A stretch of DNA of 64,000 nt, taken from assembly GCF_001750725.1 (NCBI RefSeq), contig NZ_CP017279.1, forward strand, positions 496,001 to 560,000. Direction: 5' to 3'. A model generated the notes under the pieces. It worked only from the letters and a program-made list of their open reading frames with translations. It ran no database searches and was not told where the DNA came from. Shown here one piece after another: positions 37,082 through 46,944 of this stretch. The DNA comes from Enterobacter ludwigii (lineage in GTDB: Bacteria; Pseudomonadota; Gammaproteobacteria; Enterobacterales; Enterobacteriaceae). Position 1 is the stretch's first letter. Every line of letters begins with the position of its first letter. The position numbers and the translations under genes are program-made.

Positions 37082-38847
37082 TGAAACTGCCAGTCAGAGA
37101 ATTTGATGCTGTTGTGATTGGTGCTGGTGGCGCAGGTATGCGTGCAGCACTGCAAATTTCCCAGAGCGGCCAGACCTGTGCGCTGCTCTCTAAAGTCTTC
37201 CCGACCCGTTCCCACACTGTCTCCGCGCAGGGCGGTATTACCGTTGCGCTGGGCAATTCCCATGAAGATAACTGGGAATGGCACATGTATGACACGGTCA
37301 AAGGTTCCGACTACATCGGCGACCAGGATGCTATCGAATATATGTGTAAGACTGGCCCGGAAGCGATTCTGGAGCTGGACCACATGGGGCTGCCGTTCTC
37401 CCGTCTGGAAAATGGCACCATTTATCAGCGTCCGTTTGGCGGCCAGTCGAAAAACTTCGGCGGCGAGCAGGCGGCACGTACTGCAGCTGCGGCTGACCGT
37501 ACCGGTCACGCACTGCTGCACACGCTGTATCAACAGAACCTGAAAAACCACACGACTATTTTCTCCGAGTGGTATGCGCTGGATCTGGTGAAAAACGCCG
37601 ATGGCGCCGTTGTAGGTTGTACCGCGCTGTGTATTGAAACCGGTGAAGTGGTCTACTTCAAAGCGCGTGCTACCGTGCTGGCGACCGGCGGTGCAGGCCG
37701 TATTTATCAATCTACCACCAACGCCCACATCAACACCGGTGACGGCGTAGGTATGGCTATCCGCGCCGGCGTACCGGTGCAGGATATGGAAATGTGGCAG
37801 TTCCACCCAACCGGCATCGCCGGTGCCGGCGTGCTGGTAACAGAAGGCTGCCGTGGTGAAGGGGGTTACCTGCTGAACAAACACGGCGAGCGCTTCATGG
37901 AGCGTTATGCCCCGAATGCGAAAGACCTGGCGGGTCGTGACGTGGTGGCGCGTTCCATCATGATCGAAATCCGTGAAGGCCGCGGCTGTGACGGCCCATG
38001 GGGTCCACACGCGAAGCTGAAACTCGACCATCTGGGTAAAGAGGTTCTGGAATCACGTCTGCCAGGCATTCTGGAGCTGTCTCGTACCTTCGCGCACGTC
38101 GATCCAGTGAAAGAGCCCATCCCGGTAATCCCAACCTGTCACTACATGATGGGCGGTATTCCGACCAAAGTGACCGGCCAGGCGCTGACCGTGAACGAGC
38201 AGGGTGAAGACGTTGTTATCCCGGGCCTGTTTGCCGTCGGTGAAATTGCCTGCGTATCCGTACACGGTGCAAACCGTCTGGGCGGGAACTCCCTGCTTGA
38301 CCTGGTGGTATTTGGTCGTGCGGTAGGTCTGCATCTGCAAGAGTCTATTGCCGAGCAGGGTGCGCTGCGTGATGCCACCGACGATGAAATTGATGCGTCG
38401 CTTGAGCGTCTGAACCGCTGGAACGGCAACCGTAATGGTGAAGATCCGGTGGAAATCCGCAAAGCGCTGCAGGAATGTATGCAGCACAACTTCTCGGTAT
38501 TCCGTGAAGGGGATGCGATGGCCAAAGGTCTTGAGCAGCTGAAAGCGATCCGCGAGCGTCTGAAAAATGCCCGTCTGGACGACACGTCCAGCGAGTTCAA
38601 TACCCAGCGCGTTGAGTGTCTGGAGCTGGATAACCTGATGGAAACGGCGTTCGCTACCGCGATGTCGGCAAACTTCCGTACCGAGAGCCGTGGCGCGCAT
38701 AGCCGCTTCGACTTCCCGGATCGTGACGATGAAAACTGGCTGTGCCATTCCCTGTATCTGCCAGAGTCGGAATCCATGACGCGTCGTAGCGTCAATATGG
38801 AACCGAAACTGCGTCCGGCGTTCCCGCCGAAGATTCGTACTTACTAA
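37081..38847 (+). CDS. sdhA: Succinate dehydrogenase flavoprotein SdhA
   Basis: Catalytic subunit of complex II, oxidising succinate to fumarate. It has 588 residues, as in E. coli. The FAD-binding GxGxxG motif [12 protein letters not shown] is near residue 12, and covalent FAD attaches to H45 ([11 protein letters not shown]). The substrate-site [17 protein letters not shown] and C-terminal [15 protein letters not shown] motifs are present. A GTG/TTG-type extension to 37069 is rejected for lack of homology and because of coupling to sdhD. Confidence 0.98.
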   Translation: MKLPVREFDAVVIGAGGAGMRAALQISQSGQTCALLSKVFPTRSHTVSAQGGITVALGNSHEDNWEWHMYDTVKGSDYIGDQDAIEYMCKTGPEAILELDHMGLPFSRLENGTIYQRPFGGQSKNFGGEQAARTAAAADRTGHALLHTLYQQNLKNHTTIFSEWYALDLVKNADGAVVGCTALCIETGEVVYFKARATVLATGGAGRIYQSTTNAHINTGDGVGMAIRAGVPVQDMEMWQFHPTGIAGAGVLVTEGCRGEGGYLLNKHGERFMERYAPNAKDLAGRDVVARSIMIEIREGRGCDGPWGPHAKLKLDHLGKEVLESRLPGILELSRTFAHVDPVKEPIPVIPTCHYMMGGIPTKVTGQALTVNEQGEDVVIPGLFAVGEIACVSVHGANRLGGNSLLDLVVFGRAVGLHLQESIAEQGALRDATDDEIDASLERLNRWNGNRNGEDPVEIRKALQECMQHNFSVFREGDAMAKGLEQLKAIRERLKNARLDDTSSEFNTQRVECLELDNLMETAFATAMSANFRTESRGAHSRFDFPDRDDENWLCHSLYLPESESMTRRSVNMEPKLRPAFPPKIRTY

Positions 38848-38862
38848 TGCGGAGACAGGATA

Positions 38863-39579
38863 ATGAAACTCGAATTCTCAGTTTATCGTTATAACCCGGA
38901 TGTAGATGATGCTCCGCGTATGCAGGATTACACCCTGGAAGCGGAAGAAGGCCGTGACATGATGCTGCTGGATGCCTTAATCCAGCTGAAAGAAAAAGAT
39001 CCGACACTGTCGTTCCGTCGCTCATGCCGTGAAGGCGTTTGTGGCTCTGATGGTGTGAACATGAACGGTAAAAATGGTCTGGCCTGCATCACGCCAATTT
39101 CAGCGTTGCAGCGCGCGGGCCAGAAAATTGTTATCCGTCCTTTGCCAGGTCTGCCAGTCGTTCGTGATTTGGTGGTAGACATGGGGCAATTCTATGCACA
39201 ATATGAGAAGATTAAGCCTTACTTATTGAATAATGGGCAAAATCCACCGGCTCGTGAGCACTTACAGTCTCCTGAGCAGCGTGAAAAACTCGATGGTTTG
39301 TACGAGTGTATTCTCTGTGCATGTTGCTCGACCTCTTGCCCGTCGTTCTGGTGGAACCCGGACAAGTTTATCGGCCCGGCCGGTCTGCTGGCTGCCTATC
39401 GCTTCCTGATCGATAGCCGCGACACCGAAACCGACAGTCGTCTGGAAGGACTGAGTGATGCTTTCAGCGTATTCCGCTGCCATAGCATCATGAACTGCGT
39501 CAGTGTATGTCCTAAGGGGCTGAACCCGACGCGCGCCATCGGCCATATTAAGTCGATGCTGCTGCAGCGCAGTGCATAA
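38863..39579 (+). CDS. sdhB: Succinate dehydrogenase iron-sulfur subunit SdhB
   Basis: Passes electrons from FAD to ubiquinone through [2Fe-2S], [4Fe-4S] and [3Fe-4S] clusters. It has 238 residues, as in E. coli. The first cluster is SCREGVCGSDG. The other cluster Cys groups are CILCACCSTSCP and CHSIMNCVSVCPKG. It lies 15 bases after sdhA; sucA follows after a structured 226-base gap. Confidence 0.98.
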   Translation: MKLEFSVYRYNPDVDDAPRMQDYTLEAEEGRDMMLLDALIQLKEKDPTLSFRRSCREGVCGSDGVNMNGKNGLACITPISALQRAGQKIVIRPLPGLPVVRDLVVDMGQFYAQYEKIKPYLLNNGQNPPAREHLQSPEQREKLDGLYECILCACCSTSCPSFWWNPDKFIGPAGLLAAYRFLIDSRDTETDSRLEGLSDAFSVFRCHSIMNCVSVCPKGLNPTRAIGHIKSMLLQRSA

Positions 39580-39614
39580 GTAACAGGAGGGGAGCGTTGT
39601 TCCCCTCGCCCTGA

Positions 39615-39695
39615 CCCTCTCCTGACAGGAGAGGGGATAAAATGTAGGAAACCTCTAAAAACTGCCCCGAGGTGCAGACAGTTTTTAAAGGTTCC
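39615..39695 (+). repeat. Structured sdhB-sucA intercistronic region
   Basis: Two strong inverted repeats: CCCTCTCCTG / CAGGAGAGGG (39615-39635), and a longer imperfect stem from GGAAACCTCTAAAAACTG to CAGTTTTTAAAGGTTCC (39648-39695). A further CACGTAC..GTACGTG stem follows near 39739-39757. In E. coli a minor suc promoter and mRNA processing occur here; these stems may set the ratio of sdh to suc message. Confidence 0.55.
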
Positions 39696-39805
39696 TTCGC
39701 GAGCCCAAGACAACATAAGAGCTCGCAGGTGAACCCCGGCACGTACGTGTTGTACGTGGTAGTTTCTACGGCGAAAGTAAGCATAAAAATGCTTAAGGGA
39801 TCACG

Positions 39806-42613
39806 ATGCAGAACGGCGCAATGAAAGCCTGGCTGGACTCTTCTTACCTCTCTGGTTCAAACCAGAGCTGGATAGAACAGCTCTATGAAGACTTCTTAAC
39901 CGATCCTGACTCAGTGGACGCAAACTGGCGTTCCATGTTCCAGCAGTTACCTGGCACTGGAGTCAAACCGGATCAATTCCATTCCAAAACACGTGATTAT
40001 TTCCGTCGTCTGGCGAAGGATGCCTCACGTTACTCTTCTGCGATTTCCGACCCTGACACCAATGCGAAGCAGGTTAAAGTCCTGCAGCTTATCAACGCTT
40101 ATCGCTTCCGTGGTCACCAGCATGCGAATCTCGATCCGCTGGGACTGTGGAAACAAGATCGTGTGGCGGATCTCGATCCGGCGTATCACGATCTGACCGA
40201 GGCCGATTTCCAGGAAAGCTTTAACGTAGGTTCCTTTGCCATCGGCAAAGACACGATGAAGTTGGGCGAGCTGATTGACGCGCTCAAGCAAACCTACTGC
40301 GGCTCCATCGGCGCGGAATATATGCACATCACCTCTACAGAAGAGAAACGCTGGATCCAGCAGCGCATCGAATCTGTGGCGGGCCACGCGAATTTCTCTG
40401 CTGAAGAGAAAAAACGCTTCCTCAGCGAACTGACCGCAGCAGAAGGCCTTGAACGCTATCTGGGCGCGAAATTCCCGGGTGCGAAACGCTTCTCGCTGGA
40501 AGGCGGCGACGCGCTGGTACCTATGCTGAAAGAGCTGATTCGCCACGCGGGCAAAAGCGGTACCCGTGAAGTGGTGCTGGGTATGGCGCACCGCGGTCGT
40601 CTGAACGTACTGGTCAACGTGCTGGGTAAAAAACCGCAGGACCTGTTCGACGAATTCGCGGGCAAACATAAAGAACACCTCGGCACCGGTGACGTGAAGT
40701 ACCACATGGGCTTCTCGTCTGATATCGAAACCGAAGGCGGTCTGGTTCACCTGGCGCTGGCGTTTAACCCGTCACACCTGGAAATCGTGAGCCCGGTGGT
40801 TATCGGTTCTGTGCGTGCGCGTCTGGATCGTCTGGACGAGCCGAGCAGCAACAAAGTTCTGCCAATCACCATTCACGGTGACGCGGCGGTCACAGGGCAG
40901 GGCGTGGTTCAGGAAACGCTGAACATGTCCAAAGCACGTGGTTACGAAGTGGGCGGTACCGTTCGCATTGTTATCAACAACCAGGTGGGCTTCACGACCT
41001 CTAACCCACTGGATGCGCGTTCTACCCCGTACTGCACCGACATCGGTAAGATGGTTCAGGCGCCGATCTTCCACGTTAACGCGGATGACCCGGAAGCCGT
41101 GGCGTTCGTTACCCGTCTGGCGCTGGACTACCGTAACACCTTCAAACGCGATGTGTTCATCGACCTGTTCTGCTACCGCCGTCATGGCCACAACGAAGCT
41201 GACGAGCCAAGTGCAACGCAACCGCTGATGTATCAGAAAATCAAAAAACACCCGACGCCACGCAAAATCTATGCTGACAAGCTGGAAGGCGACAACGTGA
41301 CGACGCTGGAAGATGCGACCGAAATGGTCAACCTCTACCGCGACGCGCTGGATGCGGGTGAATGCGTAGTGAAAGAGCTGCGCCCGATGAACATGCACTC
41401 CTTTACCTGGTCGCCGTACCTCAACCACGAGTGGGATGAGAGCTACCCGAACAAGGTAGAGATGAAGCGCCTGCAGGAGCTGGCTAAACGTATCAGCACC
41501 GTACCAGACGCTATCGAGATGCAGTCTCGCGTAGCGAAAATTTATGCTGACCGTCAATCAATGGCAGCGGGCGAGAAGCTGTTCGACTGGGGCGGGGCGG
41601 AAACACTGGCTTACGCAACGCTGGTTGATGAAGGCATTCCTGTTCGTCTGTCCGGTGAAGATGCGGGCCGTGGCACCTTCTTCCACCGTCACGCGGTAGT
41701 TCACAACCAGACTAACGGTTCAACCTATACTCCGCTGCAGCATGTCCATAACGGTCAGGGTCAGTTCAAGGTATGGGACTCCGTCCTGTCTGAAGAAGCG
41801 GTACTGGCATTCGAATACGGCTACGCCACCGCGGAACCGCGCACCCTGACTATCTGGGAAGCGCAGTTCGGTGACTTCGCCAACGGCGCCCAGGTCGTTA
41901 TCGACCAGTTCATCTCGTCCGGCGAGCAGAAATGGGGCCGTATGTGTGGCCTGGTGATGCTGCTGCCACACGGTTACGAAGGTCAGGGTCCGGAGCACTC
42001 CTCCGCCCGTCTGGAACGTTATCTGCAGCTCTGCGCTGAGCAGAACATGCAGGTGTGCGTGCCGTCCACTCCGGCTCAGGTCTACCACATGCTGCGTCGT
42101 CAGGCGCTGCGCGGTATGCGCCGTCCGCTGGTGGTCATGTCGCCAAAATCCCTGCTGCGCCACCCGCTGGCGGTGTCCAGCCTGGACGAACTGGCGAACG
42201 GCACCTTCCTGCCTGCCATCGGTGAGGTTGACGAACTGGATCCGCAGGCCGTTAAGCGTGTTGTGATGTGTTCTGGTAAGGTTTATTACGACCTGCTGGA
42301 ACAGCGCCGTAAGAACGACCAGAAAGATGTCGCCATCGTGCGTATCGAACAGCTTTATCCATTCCCGCACCAGGCGGTGCAGGAAGCGTTGAAACCGTAT
42401 GCTCACGTGCATGATTTTGTCTGGTGCCAGGAAGAGCCGCTCAACCAGGGCGCCTGGTACTGCAGTCAGCATCATTTCCGTGAAGTCATTCCATTTGGGT
42501 CTGCCCTGCGTTATGCAGGTCGCCCGGCCTCCGCCTCTCCGGCGGTAGGGTATATGTCCGTTCACCAGAAGCAGCAACAAGATCTGGTCAATGACGCGCT
42601 GAACGTCGATTAA
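39806..42613 (+). CDS. sucA: 2-oxoglutarate dehydrogenase E1 (SucA)
   Basis: Thiamine-diphosphate decarboxylase component of the 2-oxoglutarate dehydrogenase complex. It has 935 residues against 933 in E. coli. The N-terminal [12 protein letters not shown] segment contacts E2. The ThDP region includes [31 protein letters not shown] and [10 protein letters not shown], and the C-terminal transketolase-like half contains [13 protein letters not shown] and [23 protein letters not shown] precedes the ATG. Confidence 0.98.
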   Translation: MQNGAMKAWLDSSYLSGSNQSWIEQLYEDFLTDPDSVDANWRSMFQQLPGTGVKPDQFHSKTRDYFRRLAKDASRYSSAISDPDTNAKQVKVLQLINAYRFRGHQHANLDPLGLWKQDRVADLDPAYHDLTEADFQESFNVGSFAIGKDTMKLGELIDALKQTYCGSIGAEYMHITSTEEKRWIQQRIESVAGHANFSAEEKKRFLSELTAAEGLERYLGAKFPGAKRFSLEGGDALVPMLKELIRHAGKSGTREVVLGMAHRGRLNVLVNVLGKKPQDLFDEFAGKHKEHLGTGDVKYHMGFSSDIETEGGLVHLALAFNPSHLEIVSPVVIGSVRARLDRLDEPSSNKVLPITIHGDAAVTGQGVVQETLNMSKARGYEVGGTVRIVINNQVGFTTSNPLDARSTPYCTDIGKMVQAPIFHVNADDPEAVAFVTRLALDYRNTFKRDVFIDLFCYRRHGHNEADEPSATQPLMYQKIKKHPTPRKIYADKLEGDNVTTLEDATEMVNLYRDALDAGECVVKELRPMNMHSFTWSPYLNHEWDESYPNKVEMKRLQELAKRISTVPDAIEMQSRVAKIYADRQSMAAGEKLFDWGGAETLAYATLVDEGIPVRLSGEDAGRGTFFHRHAVVHNQTNGSTYTPLQHVHNGQGQFKVWDSVLSEEAVLAFEYGYATAEPRTLTIWEAQFGDFANGAQVVIDQFISSGEQKWGRMCGLVMLLPHGYEGQGPEHSSARLERYLQLCAEQNMQVCVPSTPAQVYHMLRRQALRGMRRPLVVMSPKSLLRHPLAVSSLDELANGTFLPAIGEVDELDPQAVKRVVMCSGKVYYDLLEQRRKNDQKDVAIVRIEQLYPFPHQAVQEALKPYAHVHDFVWCQEEPLNQGAWYCSQHHFREVIPFGSALRYAGRPASASPAVGYMSVHQKQQQDLVNDALNVD

Positions 42614-42627
42614 TTAAAGGATACATA

Positions 42628-43854
42628 ATGAGTAGCGTAGATATTCTTGTTCCCGACCTGCCTGAGTCCGTAGCAGATGCGACCGTCGCCACCTGGCACA
42701 AAAAACCGGGCGATAGCGTTAAGCGCGATGAAGTGCTGGTAGAAATCGAAACTGACAAAGTGGTACTGGAAGTACCGGCTTCAGCGGATGGCATTCTGGA
42801 TGCAGTCCTGGAAGACGAAGGGACAACCGTAACCTCCCGTCAGATCCTGGGTCGCCTGCGTGAAGGCAACAGCGCGGGCAAAGAGTCCAGCGCGAAGTCT
42901 GACGAAAAAGCGTCTACCCCAGCCCAGCGTCAGCAGGCCTCTCTGGAAGAGCAGACTAACGACGCGCTCAGCCCGGCGATCCGTCGCCTGCTGGCCGAGC
43001 ACAACCTGGATGCGGCTGCCATTAAAGGCACCGGTGTCGGTGGTCGTCTGACCCGTGAAGATATCGAGAAGCATCTGGCGAAAGCCCCTGCCCAGGCAGA
43101 AGCTAAAGCGCCAGCAGCGGCAGCGGCACCGGCAGCACAGCCTGCGCTGGGTGCCCGTAGCGAAAAACGCGTGCCGATGACTCGCCTGCGTAAGCGTGTG
43201 GCTGAGCGTCTGCTGGAAGCGAAAAACTCCACCGCGATGCTGACCACCTTCAACGAAGTGAATATGAAGCCAATCATGGACCTGCGTAAGCAGTACGGTG
43301 ACGCGTTTGAAAAACGTCACGGTATCCGTCTGGGCTTTATGTCCTTCTACGTGAAAGCGGTTGTTGAAGCGCTGAAACGCTACCCGGAAGTTAACGCCTC
43401 TATCGATGGCGATGACGTGGTTTACCACAACTACTTCGACGTCAGCATGGCAGTCTCTACGCCACGTGGTCTGGTTACCCCTGTTCTGCGTGATGTCGAT
43501 ACTCTGGGTATGGCTGACATCGAGAAAAAGATTAAAGAGCTGGCTGTAAAAGGTCGCGACGGCAAGCTGACCGTAGACGATCTGACCGGCGGTAACTTCA
43601 CCATTACCAACGGCGGCGTTTTCGGTTCACTGATGTCTACCCCGATCATCAACCCGCCGCAGAGCGCGATCCTGGGTATGCATGCCATTAAAGATCGTCC
43701 AATGGCGGTAGACGGCAAAGTTGAGATCCTGCCAATGATGTATCTGGCACTCTCTTACGATCACCGTCTGATCGACGGCCGCGAGTCCGTGGGCTTCCTG
43801 GTGGCCATTAAAGAGCTGCTGGAAGATCCAACGCGTCTGCTGCTGGACGTCTAG
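42628..43854 (+). CDS. sucB: Dihydrolipoyl succinyltransferase E2 (SucB)
   Basis: Core of the 2-oxoglutarate dehydrogenase complex; moves the succinyl group from E1 to CoA. It has 408 residues (E. coli 405). The lipoyl domain (1-77) carries Lys44 in [12 protein letters not shown]. The E1/E3-binding domain is around 113-150 ([15 protein letters not shown]), after which an Ala/Pro-rich linker leads to the catalytic domain with H379 and D383 in [11 protein letters not shown]. It is 14 bases after sucA. Confidence 0.98.
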   Translation: MSSVDILVPDLPESVADATVATWHKKPGDSVKRDEVLVEIETDKVVLEVPASADGILDAVLEDEGTTVTSRQILGRLREGNSAGKESSAKSDEKASTPAQRQQASLEEQTNDALSPAIRRLLAEHNLDAAAIKGTGVGGRLTREDIEKHLAKAPAQAEAKAPAAAAAPAAQPALGARSEKRVPMTRLRKRVAERLLEAKNSTAMLTTFNEVNMKPIMDLRKQYGDAFEKRHGIRLGFMSFYVKAVVEALKRYPEVNASIDGDDVVYHNYFDVSMAVSTPRGLVTPVLRDVDTLGMADIEKKIKELAVKGRDGKLTVDDLTGGNFTITNGGVFGSLMSTPIINPPQSAILGMHAIKDRPMAVDGKVEILPMMYLALSYDHRLIDGRESVGFLVAIKELLEDPTRLLLDV

Positions 43855-43867
43855 TTTTAGCAGTCTT

Positions 43868-43896
43868 GCCCGGCGGCGCGTTGTCTGCCGGGCCTA
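43868..43896. repeat. REP-type palindrome between sucB and sucC
   Basis: GCCCGGC (43868-43874) pairs with GCCGGGC (43887-43893) and is followed by CTAC, the usual tail of enteric REP elements. Such a stem between sucAB and sucCD can protect the upstream message from 3' decay. Confidence 0.7.
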
Positions 43897-43939
43897 CAAA
43901 AGCACTACCTAACGATTACCTGAAGGATGGATAGAACAC

Positions 43940-45106
43940 ATGAACTTACATGAATATCAGGCCAAACAGCTGTTTGCCCGGTATGGCTTACCGGCTCCGG
44001 TGGGTTATGCCTGTACTACCCCGCGTGAAGCAGAAGAAGCCGCATCTAAAATCGGTTCCGGCCCTTGGGTAGTTAAGTGTCAGGTTCACGCTGGTGGCCG
44101 TGGTAAAGCGGGCGGTGTGAAGGTTGTTAAGAGTAAAGAAGAGATTCGTGCGTTTGCTGAACATTGGCTCGGCAAGCGTCTGGTAACGTACCAGACAGAT
44201 GCGAACGGTCAGCCTGTCAACCAGATCCTGGTTGAAGCTGCAACTGACATCGCGAAAGAACTGTACCTGGGCGCGGTTGTTGACCGTAGCTCCCGTCGTG
44301 TGGTGTTCATGGCGTCTACCGAAGGCGGCGTGGAAATCGAGAAAGTGGCAGAAGAGACGCCACACCTGATCCACAAAGTGGCGATCGATCCGCTGGCAGG
44401 CCCAATGCCTTACCAGGGCCGTGAGCTGGCGTTCAAACTGGGTCTGGAAGGCAAGCTGGTTCAGCAGTTCACCAAGATCTTCATGGGTCTGGCCACCATC
44501 TTCCTGGAGCGCGACCTGGCGCTGATCGAGATCAACCCGCTGGTTATCACCACTCAGGGCGACCTGATCTGCCTCGACGGCAAACTGGGCGCTGACGGCA
44601 ACGCACTGTTCCGTCAGCCGGATCTGCGTGAAATGCGCGACCAGTCTCAGGAAGACCCGCGTGAAGCGCAGGCTGCACAGTGGGAACTGAACTACGTGGC
44701 GCTGGATGGCAACATCGGCTGCATGGTTAACGGCGCAGGCCTGGCGATGGGCACCATGGACATCGTTAAGCTGCACGGCGGTGAGCCTGCAAACTTCCTA
44801 GACGTGGGCGGTGGCGCAACCAAAGAGCGTGTAACCGAAGCGTTCAAAATCATCCTCTCTGACGACAACGTCAAAGCCGTGCTGGTTAACATCTTCGGCG
44901 GTATCGTGCGTTGCGACCTGATCGCAGACGGTATCATCGGTGCGGTAGAAGAAGTGGGTGTTAACGTCCCGGTTGTGGTGCGTCTGGAAGGTAACAACGC
45001 TGAACTCGGCGCGAAAAAACTGGCTGACAGCGGCCTGAATATTATTGCAGCGAAAAGTCTGACGGATGCAGCTCAGCAGGTTGTTGCCGCAGTGGAGGGG
45101 AAATAA
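43940..45106 (+). CDS. sucC: Succinyl-CoA synthetase beta subunit
   Basis: Beta subunit of the ATP-forming succinyl-CoA ligase. It has 388 residues, as in E. coli. The ATP-grasp domain includes [18 protein letters not shown], and the Mg site is EINPLV. The C-terminal CoA-ligase-like domain contains [10 protein letters not shown] and [10 protein letters not shown]. The stop overlaps the sucD ATG by one base (TAATG). Confidence 0.98.
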   Translation: MNLHEYQAKQLFARYGLPAPVGYACTTPREAEEAASKIGSGPWVVKCQVHAGGRGKAGGVKVVKSKEEIRAFAEHWLGKRLVTYQTDANGQPVNQILVEAATDIAKELYLGAVVDRSSRRVVFMASTEGGVEIEKVAEETPHLIHKVAIDPLAGPMPYQGRELAFKLGLEGKLVQQFTKIFMGLATIFLERDLALIEINPLVITTQGDLICLDGKLGADGNALFRQPDLREMRDQSQEDPREAQAAQWELNYVALDGNIGCMVNGAGLAMGTMDIVKLHGGEPANFLDVGGGATKERVTEAFKIILSDDNVKAVLVNIFGGIVRCDLIADGIIGAVEEVGVNVPVVVRLEGNNAELGAKKLADSGLNIIAAKSLTDAAQQVVAAVEGK

Positions 45107-45975
45107 TGTCAGTTTTAATTAATAAAGATACCAAGGTTATCTGCCAGGGCTTCACCGGTAGCCAGGGGACTTTCCACTCCGAACAGGCGATTGCCTACGG
45201 CACGCAGATGGTTGGTGGCGTAACGCCAGGTAAAGGCGGCACCACGCACCTGGGCCTGCCGGTATTCAACACCGTGCGCGAAGCAGTTGAAGCGACGGGC
45301 GCGACCGCGACCGTTATCTACGTTCCGGCTCCGTTCTGCAAAGACTCGATTCTGGAAGCGATTGACGCGGGCATCAAGCTCATCATCACCATCACCGAAG
45401 GTATCCCGACGCTGGATATGCTGACCGTGAAAGTGAAGCTGGATGAAGCTGGCGTGCGCATGATCGGCCCGAACTGCCCGGGCGTTATCACCCCAGGCGA
45501 ATGCAAAATCGGCATCATGCCGGGTCACATTCACAAACCGGGTAAAGTGGGTATCGTCTCCCGTTCCGGTACGCTGACCTATGAAGCGGTTAAGCAGACT
45601 ACCGACTACGGTTTCGGCCAGTCCACCTGTGTGGGCATCGGTGGTGACCCCATCCCAGGTTCTAACTTCATTGATATCCTGAAAATGTTCCAGGAAGATC
45701 CGCAGACCGAAGCGATCGTGATGATCGGTGAGATCGGCGGTAGCGCAGAAGAAGAAGCGGCTGCGTATATCAAAGAACATGTGACCAAGCCGGTCGTCGG
45801 TTATATCGCAGGTGTGACAGCGCCGAAAGGTAAGCGTATGGGTCACGCAGGCGCGATTATCGCAGGCGGTAAAGGTACGGCTGATGAGAAATTCGCCGCG
45901 CTGGAAGCCGCAGGCGTGAAAACCGTTCGCAGCCTGGCGGATATCGGCGAAGCACTGAAATCCATCATTAAGTAA
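45106..45975 (+). CDS. sucD: Succinyl-CoA synthetase alpha subunit
   Basis: Alpha subunit; binds CoA and carries the phosphohistidine. It has 289 residues, as in E. coli. The CoA-binding Rossmann motif is [15 protein letters not shown], and H247 in MGHAGAI is the phosphorylated His (246 in Met-less numbering). It is the last gene of sdhCDAB-sucABCD; its 3' UTR ends in an SdhX-like RNA. Confidence 0.98.
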   Translation: MSVLINKDTKVICQGFTGSQGTFHSEQAIAYGTQMVGGVTPGKGGTTHLGLPVFNTVREAVEATGATATVIYVPAPFCKDSILEAIDAGIKLIITITEGIPTLDMLTVKVKLDEAGVRMIGPNCPGVITPGECKIGIMPGHIHKPGKVGIVSRSGTLTYEAVKQTTDYGFGQSTCVGIGGDPIPGSNFIDILKMFQEDPQTEAIVMIGEIGGSAEEEAAAYIKEHVTKPVVGYIAGVTAPKGKRMGHAGAIIAGGKGTADEKFAALEAAGVKTVRSLADIGEALKSIIK

Positions 45976-46017
45976 ATCCTCTCTGCTCCCTGTAAAAGGG
46001 AGCGTTGAAGTAATAAG

Positions 46018-46060
46018 TGTCCGTTTCGACATGGTTGGCCGCTGTAAAGCGGCCTTTTTT
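46018..46060 (+). ncRNA. sdhX: SdhX-like 3' UTR small RNA after sucD
   Basis: After the sucD stop there is a stem (GCTCCCT / AGGGAGC, 45985-46003), then a single-stranded stretch with TTTCGACATG, then an intrinsic terminator (GGCCGCT / AGCGGCC, T run). In E. coli the processed 3' end of this operon is the sRNA SdhX (RybD), which represses ackA among others. The layout and the short U-rich end match; exact 5' end and targets here are inferred. Confidence 0.55.
46036..46060 (+). terminator. Rho-independent terminator of the sdh-suc operon
   Basis: TGGCCGCT pairs with AGCGGCC(T) over a TAA-containing loop, followed by six T. Its last bases touch the mngR stop codon on the other strand. Confidence 0.88.
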
Positions 46061-46775
46061 AATGCCTGCGTTTCGCGACCAGCGTGAATTTGTAATCGTC
46101 GCTGTTAAACACGTTACGGCTGTATTCAAACACCCGCCCATCCTTCAGAAAGCCGCGTGACACCTTTTCCAGTATCGGTTTTGCCGGATCCAGCGCCAGC
46201 GCGTCGATCGCCTCCTGTGAGGGCATGATCGGAACCAGTTCCTGTTCACTGCGATCGATAACCATCTTCTTTATCTGTTCGATGTAGTGATATTTGGAAT
46301 TTTCCATCACCTCCCAGGTGAGGTCGGCGAACATCGCCAGCGGCATCCACGTCTCTTCCAGATTCACCGGTTTTTGCTTAATAAAGCGCACCCGTTTGAC
46401 ATGCCACACTTTGTCATCCGGCCGAATGTTTAGCGTCTCAGCCAGTTTCACATCCGCTTTGATCACTTCGAATGTTTTTACGTCGCTGTGGGTATCGACG
46501 TTTCGGTCCGCCAGTTTTTCATAAAAGCCGGTAAGCTGATAAATGTCGTAATTGACGCGCTCCTCTCTCACATAGGAGCCGCTGCCCTGAATGCTCTCGA
46601 TAATCTGCTCTTCAGTGAGGAGCTTCAGTGCCTGCCTCACCGTGACGCGACTGACGCTAAATGTCTCCTGCAGGCTGGATTCCGTCGGTAACGCATCACC
46701 GGGTTTTAACTCACCGGCGGTAATTTTCTCGCGAAGCGCATCCGCTATCTGCCGGTACATCGGTTTATTGCCCAT
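46059..46775 (-). CDS. mngR: MngR, GntR/HutC-family regulator of mannosylglycerate use
   Basis: Repressor of mngAB (formerly FarR), with 238 residues against 240. The N-terminal GntR winged helix (about 1-70) contains KPGDALPTESSLQETFSVSRVTVRQALKLL; the C-terminal UTRA ligand domain follows (about 90-235). It is divergent from mngA, with an inverted repeat in the shared 169-base gap. It converges on the sdh-suc operon, its stop abutting that operon's terminator. Confidence 0.95.
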   Translation of the reverse strand: MGNKPMYRQIADALREKITAGELKPGDALPTESSLQETFSVSRVTVRQALKLLTEEQIIESIQGSGSYVREERVNYDIYQLTGFYEKLADRNVDTHSDVKTFEVIKADVKLAETLNIRPDDKVWHVKRVRFIKQKPVNLEETWMPLAMFADLTWEVMENSKYHYIEQIKKMVIDRSEQELVPIMPSQEAIDALALDPAKPILEKVSRGFLKDGRVFEYSRNVFNSDDYKFTLVAKRRH

Positions 46776-46823
46776 GTCGTCTGCCTTCTAATACCTTTTC
46801 ACGGAATTATGCCTCCAGCACAG

Positions 46824-46844
46824 AATTTGTAAATAATACAAATT
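46824..46844. promoter_or_regulatory. Candidate MngR operator
   Basis: AATTTGTA-AATAA-TACAAATT is a perfect 8+8 inverted repeat in the mngR-mngA gap, and a further ATACAAATT half-site follows at 46847-46855. GntR/HutC proteins bind such AT-rich palindromes. Confidence 0.55.
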
Positions 46845-46864
46845 AAATACAAATTATCGGTGTT

Positions 46865-46880
46865 AGTGAAAATGATCACA
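46865..46880. promoter_or_regulatory. CRP site upstream of mngA
   Basis: AGTGA-N6-TCACA matches the CRP core at nine of ten positions, 65 bases before the mngA start. Carbon catabolite control is expected for a PTS operon. Confidence 0.65.
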
Positions 46881-46944
46881 TAAAGGTATCAGTTCGTCTG
46901 TCACAATCGATCCTGAACAATTACCCTTGAGTGTGAGGATCCTG

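Noticed and set aside
37051..38031. 326-codon ORF antisense to sdhA
   Set aside because: Antisense shadow of sdhA.
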